A stretch of DNA of 64,000 bases from JAPOUP01 sp965203255 (lineage in GTDB: Bacteria > Pseudomonadota > Alphaproteobacteria > Rhodobacterales > Rhodobacteraceae), in the NCBI GenBank assembly GCA_965203255.1, contig OZ241882.1:1860001-1924000 (forward strand), written 5' to 3'. The notes under the pieces are model-generated. The model had not been told where the DNA came from, ran no database searches, and saw nothing but the letters and a program-made list of their open reading frames with translations. Within the stretch, counting starts at the first letter, position 1. Every line of letters begins with the position of its first letter. Positions 27,977-37,779 of the stretch are shown here, one piece after another. Made by a program: the position numbers and the translations under genes.

Positions 27977-28990
27977 CTATCCCAACATTCCAGCGATTTC
28001 GTAGGTTCGTTTGAGGATAGGTGCGGCAATGGCGCTGGCATGCTCCGCACCCCGTTCAAGGATACGGTCGATTTCCGCAGGATCTTTCGTTAGCCTCGCC
28101 ATTTCGGCCGAAATCGGTGAAAGCCGCGAGACAGCAAGGTCTGCAAGGGCGGGCTTGAACGCGGAGAACTGTTGTCCGGCATAGTTGCGTATGACGGTTT
28201 CAGGCGCGGTGTCCGCCAACGCAGCGTAGATATTGACAAGATTGCGGGCTTCAGGGCGAGCTTCGAGCCCAGCCAGGTCAGAAGGTAGCGGCTCCGCATC
28301 GGTTCGGGCCTTGCGGATCTTTCTGGCGATTGTATCGGCGCTGTCGGTCATGTTGATTCGTGACATGTCGGATGGATCCGATTTTGACATTTTTTTCGAA
28401 CCGTCGCGAAGTGACATGACGCGTGTGGCAGCTCCTTCGATGACCGCTTCGGTGATCGGGAAGAACTCAATGCCGAAGTCATGGTTGAACTTTATCGCGA
28501 TGTCCCGGGTTAGTTCCAGATGCTGCTTCTGGTCCTCGCCGACAGGCACATGGGTTGCGTGGTAGACGAGAATGTCAGCCGCCATCAGCGCTGGATATGC
28601 GAACAGGCCAAGCGATGCGTTTTCGGCGTTCTTTCCGGCTTTGTCCTTGAACTGGGTCATTCGCTGCATCCACCCCATCCGGGCAACGCAGTTAAATATC
28701 CAAGCGAGTTGTACATGCTCGGGAACCCTTGACTGATGGAATAGAACGCTCTGCTCAGGATCTATGCCCGCAGCGATATATCCAGCACAGAGTTCCCGGG
28801 TGGCGCTGGCGAGCGCCGCTGGATCCTGCCAGACGGTGATGGCATGGAGGTCCACAATGCAATAGATGGTTTCGTGAGTGCCTGCGTTCTGAAGTTCCAC
28901 GAACCGTTTGATGGCTCCGAGGTAGTTGCCAAGCGTAAGGCCGCCCGACGGTTGGATCCCGGAAAAGACGCGGGGGATGAATTCGGGCAT
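27977..28990 (-). CDS. trpS: Tryptophan--tRNA ligase
   Basis: A 337-residue class I aminoacyl-tRNA synthetase that charges tRNA-Trp. The N terminus FIPRVFSGIQPSGGLTLGNY contains the HIGH-like motif (GGLTLGNYLGA), and KKMSKSDPSDMSR near residue 200 is the KMSKS loop. VPVGEDQKQHLELTRDIA is also diagnostic. The frame is open to 29041, but the ATG at 28990 is preceded by GGAG and starts at the usual family N terminus. It is divergent from the rhomboid gene. Confidence 0.95.
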   Translation of the reverse strand: MPEFIPRVFSGIQPSGGLTLGNYLGAIKRFVELQNAGTHETIYCIVDLHAITVWQDPAALASATRELCAGYIAAGIDPEQSVLFHQSRVPEHVQLAWIFNCVARMGWMQRMTQFKDKAGKNAENASLGLFAYPALMAADILVYHATHVPVGEDQKQHLELTRDIAIKFNHDFGIEFFPITEAVIEGAATRVMSLRDGSKKMSKSDPSDMSRINMTDSADTIARKIRKARTDAEPLPSDLAGLEARPEARNLVNIYAALADTAPETVIRNYAGQQFSAFKPALADLAVSRLSPISAEMARLTKDPAEIDRILERGAEHASAIAAPILKRTYEIAGMLG

Positions 28991-29061
28991 TGCAGGCTCC
29001 ATCTGGAATTCTGGGTTCGCGTCGCGTAACGGAAGGTCCATGAACCGTCAAGGAAATGCCG

Positions 29062-29769
29062 ATGAAACAGCCACATGAAGAAAGCCCCGTCAATCCGCTT
29101 CCGCCTGTTGTCGCGGCGATCTGCGTGACGGTCTTCGCGATCGAAGTGATTTTCCAACTTGGACAGCGTGGACTTGCTGGCGGACCTGAACGCCCGTCGT
29201 GGCGGCGGGAAGCCCTGTTTCAGTACGGTTTCAGTGACGTGGCCTTTGACCGGATGCTGGATTTGTGGACCTGGGATTCCGGCGCGTTGCTCAGGATGGT
29301 GACCTACAGTTTCGTGCACTACGGCATGATGCAGGTGCTGTTTGTGTGCGTGCTTGTGCTCGCCCTTGGAAAGTGGGTTGGAGCGTTCCTGTCGCAATGG
29401 GCAATTCTGGCTGTATTCATGGTGTCGGCAATCTTCGGAGCCGCCGTATACGGAATTCTGCTTGATACGACTTATATATTGGTTGGCGGATTTCCGGGCG
29501 CCTATGGTTTGATCGGTGCGTTCACCTTTCTGCTGTGGGCGCGTTTGGTGGAGACTGGAGGGCCTCGCGGACGCGCCTTTCTTCTGATTGGTACGCTCGC
29601 GGCGATTCAACTGGCCTTCAGTCTTGTGGGCGGTGTTCTGACCGGTACACCGGAAATCAACCGGGACTGGGTGGCGGATCTGGCGGGATTCGCGGCAGGA
29701 TTTGGCGTCACCGTGTTGGTGAGCCCCGGCGGCTGGACCCATGTGAAGACGAGGTTGCGGCAGAGGTAA
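29062..29769 (+). CDS. Rhomboid-family membrane protein lacking catalytic residues
   Basis: A 235-residue membrane protein with about six hydrophobic helices and the rhomboid order: VVAAICVTVFAIEVIFQL as first helix, LLRMVTYSFVHYGMMQVLF with the conserved second-helix region, then GGFPGAYGLIGAFTF in place of the GxSGxxxGLxG motif and DWVADLAGFAAGFGV in place of the AHxxG motif. The serine is replaced by proline and the histidine by aspartate, so intramembrane proteolysis is not expected. The ATG at 29062 has AAGGAA six bases upstream; the ATG at 29056 lies too close. It sits in the conserved trpS-murJ region, tail to tail with murJ. Role probably structural or regulatory. Confidence 0.8.
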   Translation: MKQPHEESPVNPLPPVVAAICVTVFAIEVIFQLGQRGLAGGPERPSWRREALFQYGFSDVAFDRMLDLWTWDSGALLRMVTYSFVHYGMMQVLFVCVLVLALGKWVGAFLSQWAILAVFMVSAIFGAAVYGILLDTTYILVGGFPGAYGLIGAFTFLLWARLVETGGPRGRAFLLIGTLAAIQLAFSLVGGVLTGTPEINRDWVADLAGFAAGFGVTVLVSPGGWTHVKTRLRQR

Positions 29770-29938
29770 GGGCAGAGCCTTGGCACCCCGGCTGGACCAC
29801 GATTCCAAGAGTGCAGGCACTCGGTTTCCGCGTTGGATGAGCCCGATCGCGATACGCTGTTAAGTTGTAGCGCCTCTGAGAGTACGGATTACGTTGGGCA
29901 AGTAGTGGCAGATATCATGCTGCTGGGCACCTCACCAA

Positions 29939-31471
29939 CTATCCACCCGTCTTTCTTCGCAGAACTCGGCGAAGGTCTCGGATTGGCAGTGCGCCTAGGA
30001 GGTGCATTGCAGTGAAATACACAAACACACCAACCGCGACGAGTCCGGCGAGGGCCAGGTATCGCCAACCCGGCAGGCCGAGGACGGACTCGAGCGACAG
30101 CGAGGCAAGAAAAAGGATGATGCCCATCAGCCCACTGGCGACGACAATTCTCGGCAGCATGTGGAGAAATCGGGCATCGAGTCTGGCTGCGTCTCCCATA
30201 TTTGTTGACCCACGCCAAAGCAGCACCACCATGGCCCATGCCGCGACCGAAGTTCCTACGGCAGCGGCGAGATAGCCGATCACCGGTGCAAGCCCGACAG
30301 CGATCGCAGCGTTTACGCACATTGCGAAAACAGCATGTCGCAAGGGCGTGCGCGTATCCTCTCGAGCGAAGTAGAGTGGCTGCAGCACCTTCTGCAGTAC
30401 AAATGCCGGTAGACCCAGGCCGTAAACGGCGAGCGCAGCTGCGGTTGCGACACTGTCAGATTCGCTGAACACGCCGCGCTGGAACAGGACGCTGACAAGG
30501 GGAAGCGGAATCACAACAAGCGCAACCGCGGCGGGGATCGTGAGTGCGAGTCCAATTCCGGCCGCTCTGTTAAACGCATTTCGGCCGCCTTCCGCATCTT
30601 CGGCACGTAGGCGGCGAGACAGATCCGGAAGAAGAACAACTCCGATTGCGATCGCGATGACGCCAAGCGGAAGCTGGTAGAGCCGGTCGGCGACGTTGAG
30701 CCACGCAATGGCGCCATCGAAAAAACTCGCCACCTGACGGCCAACCAGGAGATTTATCTGAACGACACCACCTGCGAGGGCAGCCGGAGCCGCGATGATG
30801 GCAAGACGCCGAAGGTCGGGCGATAGACGAGGACGTCTGAAGTACAGCGTGAATCCCGCCCGAGAGGCGGCGACCCAGACAAGCGCGAGCTGTGCCGCGC
30901 CGGCAATCGGAACAGTCCAGGCCAACGTCGATCCAAGAGGCCAACCAAACCAGCCACCAATCGACAGCGTGGTGATGAAAAAGAGGTTCAGCAATGTCGG
31001 CGCGGCGGCGGCGGCGGCAAAGCGGTTGGTGGAATTGAGCAGTCCCGAAAGCAGGGCAGCAAGTGAGATGAATACAATGTAGGGAAAGACGACCCGCCCG
31101 TAGCTAACCGCCAGATCAAACCGTTCGTCTGCAAGAAAGCCGCTAGCCATCGCGACGACCAGCCAAGGCATGGCGAATAGCGCCACGACCGTGAAGATCA
31201 CAAGAATTGCGGCGAGACCCGAGAACGCATCCTGCGCAAATCCCTCTGGATCCTCCTTTCCCTCCAGCTTCTTTGAGAAGATTGGAACAAAGGCGGTGTT
31301 GAATGCGCCCTCGGCAAAGAACCTCCTGAACATGTTCGGAAGGGTGAACGCGACCATGAAAGCTTCGGCAATAGGGCCGGATCCAAGCAAGGCAACGATC
31401 AGGACGTCGCGCAGAAACCCCAGAACGCGGCTAACAAGGGTCCAGGCCCCAACCGTGAACATGCCGATCAT
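29939..31471 (-). CDS. murJ: Lipid II flippase MurJ
   Basis: A 510-residue polytopic membrane protein of the MVF/MOP superfamily that flips lipid II for peptidoglycan synthesis. The N-terminal stretch VGAWTLVSRVLGFLRDVLI, AFTLPNMFRRFFAEGAFNTA and the internal PLGVIAIAIGVVLLPDLSR are hallmark motifs, and about 14 helices are apparent. Length is normal. The first usable ATG at 31471 begins two residues before the conserved helix, slightly later than in many homologues, but the upstream frame has no good start. It follows glnD by 230 bases in the same direction. Confidence 0.94.
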   Translation of the reverse strand: MIGMFTVGAWTLVSRVLGFLRDVLIVALLGSGPIAEAFMVAFTLPNMFRRFFAEGAFNTAFVPIFSKKLEGKEDPEGFAQDAFSGLAAILVIFTVVALFAMPWLVVAMASGFLADERFDLAVSYGRVVFPYIVFISLAALLSGLLNSTNRFAAAAAAPTLLNLFFITTLSIGGWFGWPLGSTLAWTVPIAGAAQLALVWVAASRAGFTLYFRRPRLSPDLRRLAIIAAPAALAGGVVQINLLVGRQVASFFDGAIAWLNVADRLYQLPLGVIAIAIGVVLLPDLSRRLRAEDAEGGRNAFNRAAGIGLALTIPAAVALVVIPLPLVSVLFQRGVFSESDSVATAAALAVYGLGLPAFVLQKVLQPLYFAREDTRTPLRHAVFAMCVNAAIAVGLAPVIGYLAAAVGTSVAAWAMVVLLWRGSTNMGDAARLDARFLHMLPRIVVASGLMGIILFLASLSLESVLGLPGWRYLALAGLVAVGVFVYFTAMHLLGALPIRDLRRVLRRKTGG

Positions 31472-31701
31472 ATGGCGAAAAAGTCTCTTAGTACCAGATT
31501 CGCGGAGTGTACCCGGCCTTGTACAACCACCGCAAGGTATCGGTGGAGTGGCGGGAACCTTGGATCAACACGGAAGTCCGAGAAGACAGTCTGTGTTCGA
31601 CAGGGATGACGTCGCCGGGGGAGGGAATTGGCTCCCCATGCATATTCCTTCTCCGACCCCCGTTGGTCTCGGGCCCTTCCAGAGAAGGTCGACACGCACG
31701 C

Positions 31702-34497
31702 TCATCCCGCGCCTGCCCGCTCAGCGCCGCGCTTGATCGCTTCGCGAATCTTGTTTTCCAGGGTTCGTTGCTTAGGCACTGAATGGAACTTCAGACCAAA
31801 CATATCCTTAACGTAGAAGCTGTCGACGACCTGTTCGCCATAGGTCGCGATCACGGCGCTGGAAATATAGACGTTGTTGGCCGCAAGCGTTCGGGTCAGG
31901 TCAAATAGCAGCCCGGGGCGATCGCGTGTGTCAACTTCGATAATCGTATAGATCTCGGAACCCTCATTGTCGAAGGTGATCGAAGTGGGTACCTGGAATG
32001 CCTGTTCGCGCTTCTTGATCACATCCCGCGACCGGATAGCCTCGGTTGCAACGACCTTTCCGTTGAATGTGTTCTCAATCATCCTGCGAAGCCGGGGAAG
32101 TCTTGAGGATTCATAGGGTGCGCCGCTGGAGTCCTGAATCCAGAATGCGGCGGTCGCGAAGCCGTCCTTTGTGGTGAAGGTGCGGGCGTCCTTGATGTTC
32201 GCTCCCACCAAGGCAAGCGCACCGCACATTCTGGAGAAAATTCCAGGATGGTCCTGCATGGCGAAGCAGGCACGAGTGGCATCCCGGCCAGGGTCAGGTG
32301 TGAGCTGGAGGCGCAGGTCGTCGTCGGCGATTCCTCGAAGGAGGTCGGCGAAGTCCAGATGCGCGGTGACATGCAGGCCCTGCCAATACGGTTCATAGTG
32401 GCGGCTGATTTCACGTCGCAGATCCCCGGCATCCCAGCCCTTGAGTCGCGACTTGAGTTTGCGCTTGGCCTCGGTGCCGCGTGAAGAACGGTTGAGTGCC
32501 TCGAGACCGTCTTCGAGTCCACGGCGGGTCTGCCGATACAGGGCGCGCAACAATGATGCCAGCCAATTGTTCCAGGTCTTGGGCCCGACACCGCGTATAT
32601 CGCAGACGGTGAGTACGGTCAGGAGGTCAAGCCGTTCGCGGGTCTTCACCGCCTTGGCGAATTCGCGGACGGTTCGAGGATCGGCGATATCCCGTTTCTG
32701 CGCCATGTCGGACATCAGGAGGTGATGCCGAACAAGCCATTCCACAGTCTCGGATTCCCTGGACGTGAGGCCAAGGCGCGGTGCCACGCTGCGAGCGATT
32801 CTGGAGCCAAGTACGGAATGGTCCTCCCTGCGACCCTTGCCAAGGTCATGGCAGAGGAGCGCGACATACAGCACTCTGCGGTTGACGCCTTCCTCCAATA
32901 TCTGGCTTGCGACCGGAAGCTCCTCAATCAGTTCGCCTCGCTCGATCTGGGCCAGGATCGAGATCGTCTGGATCGTGTGCTCATCGACCGTGTAGCTATG
33001 GTACATGTTGAATTGCATCATCGCTACGACAGGCTCGAATTCGGGAACGAAAGCGGGCAGTACGCCAAGCTCGTTCATGCGGCGCAGAGCGCGTTCCGGG
33101 TTTCCGTGTTTCAGGAGCAGATCGAGGAAGATACGTGCGGCTTCTCCGTTCGACCGCATTCCGTTATCAATAATGTGCAGGTTGGCACTGATCATCCGCA
33201 TGGCTTCCGGGTGGATCAGGTGCCCGGTGCGCAGGGCCTCCTCGAAGATGCGGAGAATGTTGAGCCTGTCACTGAAGAATTCCGCTTCATGGGCGATGTT
33301 GAGTCGATTGAACTCGATCTTATAATCCTTTGCGGCCCGTCTGCGGCGGAACAGGCCCGCAAGCATTGGCTTTCGCTTGACGTGGCGCTCTTCCAGGGCC
33401 GTCAAGAAGATTCGGGTGAGTTCGCCCACGCGGGTCGCGTGTCGAAAGTAGTCCTGCATGAAGTGTTCGACTTCACGACGTCCGCTCCCATCACTGTAAC
33501 CCATGCGCCTGGCGACCTCGACCTGTCGCTCGAATGTCAGTTGGTCCTGCGCCCTACCGGCCAGGAGATGCAGATGACAGCGCACCGCCATCAGGAAATT
33601 CTCCGCTCTAACGAAGGCGTCGAACTCCTCCTGACGAAACACGTTCATTCGCACCAATTCGGCGGTATCCTGAATCTCGTGAATATACTTGTCGATCCAG
33701 AACAACGACTGCAGATCACGCAGGCCACCCTTGCCTTCCTTGACATTGGGTTCGACCATGTAGCGTTGGCCGCCCTGCCGGGCATGTCTCTCGGTGCGCT
33801 CGGCAAGCTTGGCCTCGATGAAGTCCGTCGCAGTGTTGCGAAAAAGTTCTGACCAGAGTCTGGTACGCAATTCACTTTCCAGAGGCTGGTGGCCGTCGAT
33901 GAAGCGGTGTTCCAGCAAGGCCGTTCGGATGGTGTAATCGGCCCGCCCAAGCCGAATGCACTCCGCCACGGTCCGGCTGGCATGCCCAACCTTCAGGCGC
34001 AAATCCCACAGTGCGTAGAGCGTTGATTCGATGACGCTCTCGGCCCAGGGTGTGATCTTGTAGGGCATAAGGAACAGCAGGTCGACATCTGAGTAGGGTG
34101 CCATTTCAGCGCGTCCATAACCCCCGACGGCCAGTACGGCTATGCGCTCCGCTTCCGTCGGGGCTGCGATCGGGTGCAACCGGTTGATTGCCATGTCTAG
34201 TGCGGAGATAACGATACGGTCCGCAAGCCAAGCATAGGAACGGACAGCTGGCCGAGCGTTTCCGGGATCACTGAGAAAGGCGCCGGCAATTGCTTTCCTG
34301 CCCTCAGTCAGTGCTTCTTCCAGCACGTGAACGGCGGCGGCGCGGACCGAATCAGGGCCTTTCGCCTTGCTGTAGGCGGCGTCAAGCGCCGCATGGACTC
34401 CAGATTCGTCAAAGATCTGACGTGCCGGAAGGATAAGATCGTCCGGCTTCTCCACAACAGGGAGCCTGTTGGCGGGTTCAGAAGCCTGCGCCACCAA
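31702..34497 (-). CDS. glnD: [Protein-PII] uridylyltransferase / uridylyl-removing enzyme
   Basis: A 931-residue nitrogen sensor that uridylylates PII under nitrogen limitation and removes UMP under glutamine excess. The nucleotidyltransferase domain shows VGGYGRAEMAPYSDVDLLFL with the G-x-D-x-D active site near residue 125. The HD domain is seen at YHSYTVDEHTIQTI and ALLCHDLGKGRREDHS, and two ACT domains close the protein (HPGIFSRMCGALALVGANI and RPGLLFDLTRTLAANNVYI). Length and order are normal. The start codon is a TTG or the adjacent GTG and overlaps the end of the upstream lipoprotein gene by 20 bases. Confidence 0.95.
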   Translation of the reverse strand: MVAQASEPANRLPVVEKPDDLILPARQIFDESGVHAALDAAYSKAKGPDSVRAAAVHVLEEALTEGRKAIAGAFLSDPGNARPAVRSYAWLADRIVISALDMAINRLHPIAAPTEAERIAVLAVGGYGRAEMAPYSDVDLLFLMPYKITPWAESVIESTLYALWDLRLKVGHASRTVAECIRLGRADYTIRTALLEHRFIDGHQPLESELRTRLWSELFRNTATDFIEAKLAERTERHARQGGQRYMVEPNVKEGKGGLRDLQSLFWIDKYIHEIQDTAELVRMNVFRQEEFDAFVRAENFLMAVRCHLHLLAGRAQDQLTFERQVEVARRMGYSDGSGRREVEHFMQDYFRHATRVGELTRIFLTALEERHVKRKPMLAGLFRRRRAAKDYKIEFNRLNIAHEAEFFSDRLNILRIFEEALRTGHLIHPEAMRMISANLHIIDNGMRSNGEAARIFLDLLLKHGNPERALRRMNELGVLPAFVPEFEPVVAMMQFNMYHSYTVDEHTIQTISILAQIERGELIEELPVASQILEEGVNRRVLYVALLCHDLGKGRREDHSVLGSRIARSVAPRLGLTSRESETVEWLVRHHLLMSDMAQKRDIADPRTVREFAKAVKTRERLDLLTVLTVCDIRGVGPKTWNNWLASLLRALYRQTRRGLEDGLEALNRSSRGTEAKRKLKSRLKGWDAGDLRREISRHYEPYWQGLHVTAHLDFADLLRGIADDDLRLQLTPDPGRDATRACFAMQDHPGIFSRMCGALALVGANIKDARTFTTKDGFATAAFWIQDSSGAPYESSRLPRLRRMIENTFNGKVVATEAIRSRDVIKKREQAFQVPTSITFDNEGSEIYTIIEVDTRDRPGLLFDLTRTLAANNVYISSAVIATYGEQVVDSFYVKDMFGLKFHSVPKQRTLENKIREAIKRGAERAGAG

Positions 34498-35647
34498 AAC
34501 CGACTGGTGCCGGATCGATGATGGCTACCCGCTTCTCGGAAATCGTTGCGACCGCCAGCCCTCGTTCATTGGTGCCGTCGGGTCGTAGCCTGAACACACC
34601 ATTGACACCCGCAAATCCGGTGGTTTCGGTAAGAGCGTCCACCGACAGGGAACTGGATCTGTCGGAGCTGATCAACGCACCGATCATGGCAATTCCATCA
34701 TAGGCGAGGCTTGCGATCGGATGCGGCTGATTCCCGTAGACTGAATTATAGCGGGCATTGAACTCCCGGGTTAGCCAAGGAGAAGGAAGCGCAAACCACC
34801 CCCCCTGAAGTGGGGCTAGTTCCAAAGCGCTTGACGGAATGTCCCAACGCTGCAGGCCGATCATCTGTGTCGCCTTGGTATCCACCCCGTTTTCGACCAT
34901 CAACTGTGAGAGGATGGGAAGTGCGCCAGCGTTTCCTGAGGTCAGGAAGATCGCCTCGGCTTCCTGGCTCTCCACTGCGACGGCTATCTCGGGCGCAGCT
35001 TCCACAACGGCGTTCTGGGTCATGGCGAAGGAAACGGCACCCACGAGTTCAGCTCCGTGGCGCTCGATTGCAGCGGAAATCGCAGCGAATCCCTTGACTT
35101 CGGTTTCGCCTTGGCCATAGACGACCAGGATTCTGGACCGATTATTGTCAACCGCATACTTAACCAAGCGATCGGCCGTATTTTCGAATGTATTGCCCAG
35201 CACAAACACGTTGCCGCCAGCGATGTCGGTATTGTTGGAGAGGCTCAACACATTGACTCCAGTCGCGGAGACGGCGGCGCCAGCTGCGCTTGCGGAGCCC
35301 GCGTATACCGGGCCAAGGATTATCCTTGCGCCATCGTTGACCGCTTGTACCGCTGCTTCGGCAGCGCCCTCCGGTCTGGCAGCGGTTGCGTAAACCCAAA
35401 GCTCAATCTCGATGCCTTGCATATCCTGAATTGCGAGGCGTGCCGCGTTTTCCACCTCACTGGCCAGGAGGTCGTTTTCGGCTCTACCCGACTCCGCCGG
35501 CACCAGGAGCGCTACCTTGACCGGCGCGTCCGCCTCGACCGTGACCTGAGGATCCGTAGCGGGGCCACATGCCGCGAAAGCGGCAAAACCCAAGACGGCC
35601 AGCGCCTGCAGGGCCCGGCGGCATGTGATTTTTGTTTGCGGGATCAT
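34478..35647 (-). CDS. Penicillin-binding protein activator lipoprotein
   Basis: A 389-residue LivJ-type periplasmic protein related to LpoA. The N terminus has a lipoprotein signal (RALQALAVLGFAAFAACGP) with a FAAC lipobox, so the mature protein is lipid-anchored. The rest has the two-lobe binding-protein fold: VALLVPAESGRAENDLL, ARIILGPVYAGSASAAG, RILVVYGQGETEVKGFAA. In alphaproteobacteria this family lies beside rsmI, as here, and is thought to stimulate PBP-mediated peptidoglycan synthesis. It is divergent from rsmI with 77 bases between, which must contain both promoters. Confidence 0.85.
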   Translation of the reverse strand: MIPQTKITCRRALQALAVLGFAAFAACGPATDPQVTVEADAPVKVALLVPAESGRAENDLLASEVENAARLAIQDMQGIEIELWVYATAARPEGAAEAAVQAVNDGARIILGPVYAGSASAAGAAVSATGVNVLSLSNNTDIAGGNVFVLGNTFENTADRLVKYAVDNNRSRILVVYGQGETEVKGFAAISAAIERHGAELVGAVSFAMTQNAVVEAAPEIAVAVESQEAEAIFLTSGNAGALPILSQLMVENGVDTKATQMIGLQRWDIPSSALELAPLQGGWFALPSPWLTREFNARYNSVYGNQPHPIASLAYDGIAMIGALISSDRSSSLSVDALTETTGFAGVNGVFRLRPDGTNERGLAVATISEKRVAIIDPAPVGFGGAGF

Positions 35648-35724
35648 GGCTGTGCGTTCGCTCCCGTGCTGACTTGCGGATGGTCACAGATTATGCGCAA
35701 GAACTGATGGAGTAAACGCATTGA

Positions 35725-36600
35725 ATGGGGGAATGGTCCGTGGAAGTCGATTTTTCCCCGCTGCCGCCCGGGCTCTATCTCGTCGCGACGCCCATCGGAA
35801 CTGCCCGTGACATTACCTTGCGGGCACTGGATATCCTTGCATCGGCGAACGTGCTTGCCGCCGAGGACACACGGACTTTGAGGCGTCTCCTGGAGATTCA
35901 CGGAATCCCGATCGGTGGACGTCCACTCATCTCATATCACGATCACAACGGAGAGTCGGCGCGGTCCCGGCTTCTCGCAATGATTGGCGAAGGCAGGTCG
36001 GTTGCCTACACGTCCGATGCCGGCACGCCTCTGGTATCGGATCCAGGATTCCGCCTCGCCCGATTGGCGAAGGCCAATGGTTTGGCCGTAACCGCGGCAC
36101 CCGGGCCATCGGCGGTTCTTGCGGCATTGACTGTGTCGGGACTTGCGACAGATCGGTTCCTTTTTGCGGGATTTCCGCCAACAGCAAAGGGTGCGCGTTC
36201 GAAATGGCTGCAGGAGTTGAAGCTGGCGCCGGCGACGCTGGTGGTTTTTGAGTCGCCTAGACGGATAACGCGGCTGCTGGCTGAAATGGCGGGGGCATTC
36301 GGCGCGCGCGAAGCCGCTCTCTGTCGAGAGCTGACCAAGCGTTTCGAGGAGGTCGTAACCGGCAGTCTTGAGGATCTTGCGGAGATGACGGTTGAGCGAG
36401 AGCCAAAAGGTGAGATTGTGTTGGTCGTGGGCCGCGGAAACGACGAAGGTCAGGCAGCGGATCTCGAAACAGCTCTCGGCTTGGCGTTGGCTGACCTATC
36501 GGTGAGAGATGCGTCGGACTCCGTTGCCTCGGCCTTGGGACTTCCCCGTCGGCAGGTCTACCAGGAAGCGCTGCGGTTGGTGAGCCTGCGTAGGACCTGA
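35725..36600 (+). CDS. rsmI: 16S rRNA (cytidine1402-2'-O)-methyltransferase
   Basis: A 291-residue SAM-dependent tetrapyrrole-methylase-fold enzyme that methylates C1402 in the ribosomal decoding centre. Motifs: GLYLVATPIGTARDITLRAL, VLAAEDTRTLRRLLEIHGI, SYHDHN, VAYTSDAGTPLVSDPGF and VTAAPGPSAVLAALTVSG, plus FFESPRR-like VVFESPRRI. Length is normal, with the C-terminal helical extension. The usual downstream partners yraN and gshB are absent; instead about 940 bases of gene-poor sequence follow, consistent with a rearrangement after this gene. Confidence 0.94.
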   Translation: MGEWSVEVDFSPLPPGLYLVATPIGTARDITLRALDILASANVLAAEDTRTLRRLLEIHGIPIGGRPLISYHDHNGESARSRLLAMIGEGRSVAYTSDAGTPLVSDPGFRLARLAKANGLAVTAAPGPSAVLAALTVSGLATDRFLFAGFPPTAKGARSKWLQELKLAPATLVVFESPRRITRLLAEMAGAFGAREAALCRELTKRFEEVVTGSLEDLAEMTVEREPKGEIVLVVGRGNDEGQAADLETALGLALADLSVRDASDSVASALGLPRRQVYQEALRLVSLRRT

Positions 36601-37539
36601 CCGTCGGTTGATGGATCGATTTGACGGGCCGGCGTTTGGTGTCCTAAAGCCAAGCTCGACCGGGGCGACCATCCTGGACTCATCGATCCCCCGTTCCACC
36701 CTGATTTGCGACGCCATGGACAGTCGCTGCCTGTTTCCTGGGCGCATGATGGTGCCAATCGGCCTGCGTGTATCGGAAGCAGGCGCCATGCGTCGTAGCT
36801 ATGTGAACCTTGATTGTGCCCGCCTCTGGATCCCGGGTCCCAGGAATGGTCTCAGTGTCGAGCAGCCATTGGCAGGCTGATGAACTTCGCACCGTTCGTG
36901 GCTCGCTGGCGTCACACGACGATGTGCTGCCATGGCTGCCTGGCATTGAACGCTGGCAGCCTCTCTCCCGTCAGGCTCTCCCGTCAGGCTGTGAACTGTA
37001 TCGCCATCGCCGCGCAGGCGGGGAAACGGGCGGGTGATGGGCACATCCCTCCGCACATGCCTGGACATCCCTGCGGCTTCATTCTTGCCAACAAGTGGCG
37101 TGATCTTCGCTTGATTCAGGATTGCCTAAGGCGTCGCGATCCAAGACACACCGCATATTGTACGTAAGCGATCAAATCCTGGCGTTGCGCATTCGCCTTG
37201 ATCCGGTCCGCCTCGCCCGGAGGGTTCGGAGCGAGAAGGAGAGGAACTGATAGCGGACATCGAGCGCTGGTACGGCTCGTAGGCCCGCTTCCGCCAGTCC
37301 TGGAGCGTTCCAGTCAAGACGCTCCACACGGAACCGGGCGACAGCTGCCGGACGGCGGCTGTCGAACGCACTGGAACGACCTGCCCTTCATGGATGGGGA
37401 GCTGTCACCGAAAGCTGGAGTGGTCCGTGAAAAAGATGCGGCTTCCGCCGTGAACATGATCTTGCGTTTCCTCGATGGCGCCACTACACATACGGCAACG
37501 GTGCGCGTTTCCGCCACCTGAGGATGTGGGACACACGCC
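36601..37539. other. Gene-poor region with second copy of a repeat
   Basis: About 940 bases with no supportable gene. It contains repeat copy B (from 37183) and a short exact tandem duplication of CTCTCCCGTCAGG around 36960-36995. The pattern suggests mobile-element debris at the edge of the conserved block. Confidence 0.4.
37183..37340 (+). repeat. Degenerate repeat, copy B
   Basis: It begins CGTTGCGCATTCGCCTTGAT and continues with GCGGACATCGAGCGCTGGTA and CGCTTCCGCCAGTCCTGGAG, each matching copy A at 17.6-17.85 kb in the same order and orientation. The frame that encodes an HTH-like piece in copy A is interrupted here by a TAG. An internal segment present in copy A is missing. Confidence 0.45.
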
Positions 37540-37779
37540 ATGCAGCATCGCCATATCGTCGACACGGAGGCTGCCTCACGGTCGCCAATGGCGATCGACG
37601 ACATCATAGCGCGCGGACTTTGGCAGGACTGGACCAGACTTCGGCGGTGGTGCATTGAAGAGCCGCCATTGCTGGACGTCGTGGAGCGTGTCTGTGGAAT
37701 GCATGTCAACGATCCCGGTGCGCAGCGCCATCACTTCTGGCTTGCATACGCCAGAAGGCGGCGCCTTGCCCCTACCTGA
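37540..37779 (+). CDS. Small protein, candidate antitoxin
   Basis: A 79-residue protein of unknown family: an N-terminal part (MAIDDIIARGLWQDWTRLRR) rich in Trp and Arg, and a C-terminal helix HHFWLAYARRRRL. It overlaps the start of the nucleotidyltransferase gene by 14 bases, the arrangement expected for an antitoxin and toxin pair. An internal ATG at 37588 is an alternative start and would begin exactly at the conserved-looking MAIDDII. Function is inferred only from position. Confidence 0.5.
   Translation: MQHRHIVDTEAASRSPMAIDDIIARGLWQDWTRLRRWCIEEPPLLDVVERVCGMHVNDPGAQRHHFWLAYARRRRLAPT

Noticed and set aside
28762..29820. 352-codon minus-strand frame
   Set aside because: Overlaps trpS out of frame and the rhomboid-like gene on the other strand; no motif.
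32722..33852. 376-codon plus-strand frame
   Set aside because: It lies entirely antisense within glnD, whose domains are complete.
36955..36995. Short tandem duplication as possible CRISPR or VNTR
   Set aside because: Only two copies of a 13-bp unit with no spacers; no CRISPR array was found anywhere in the window.
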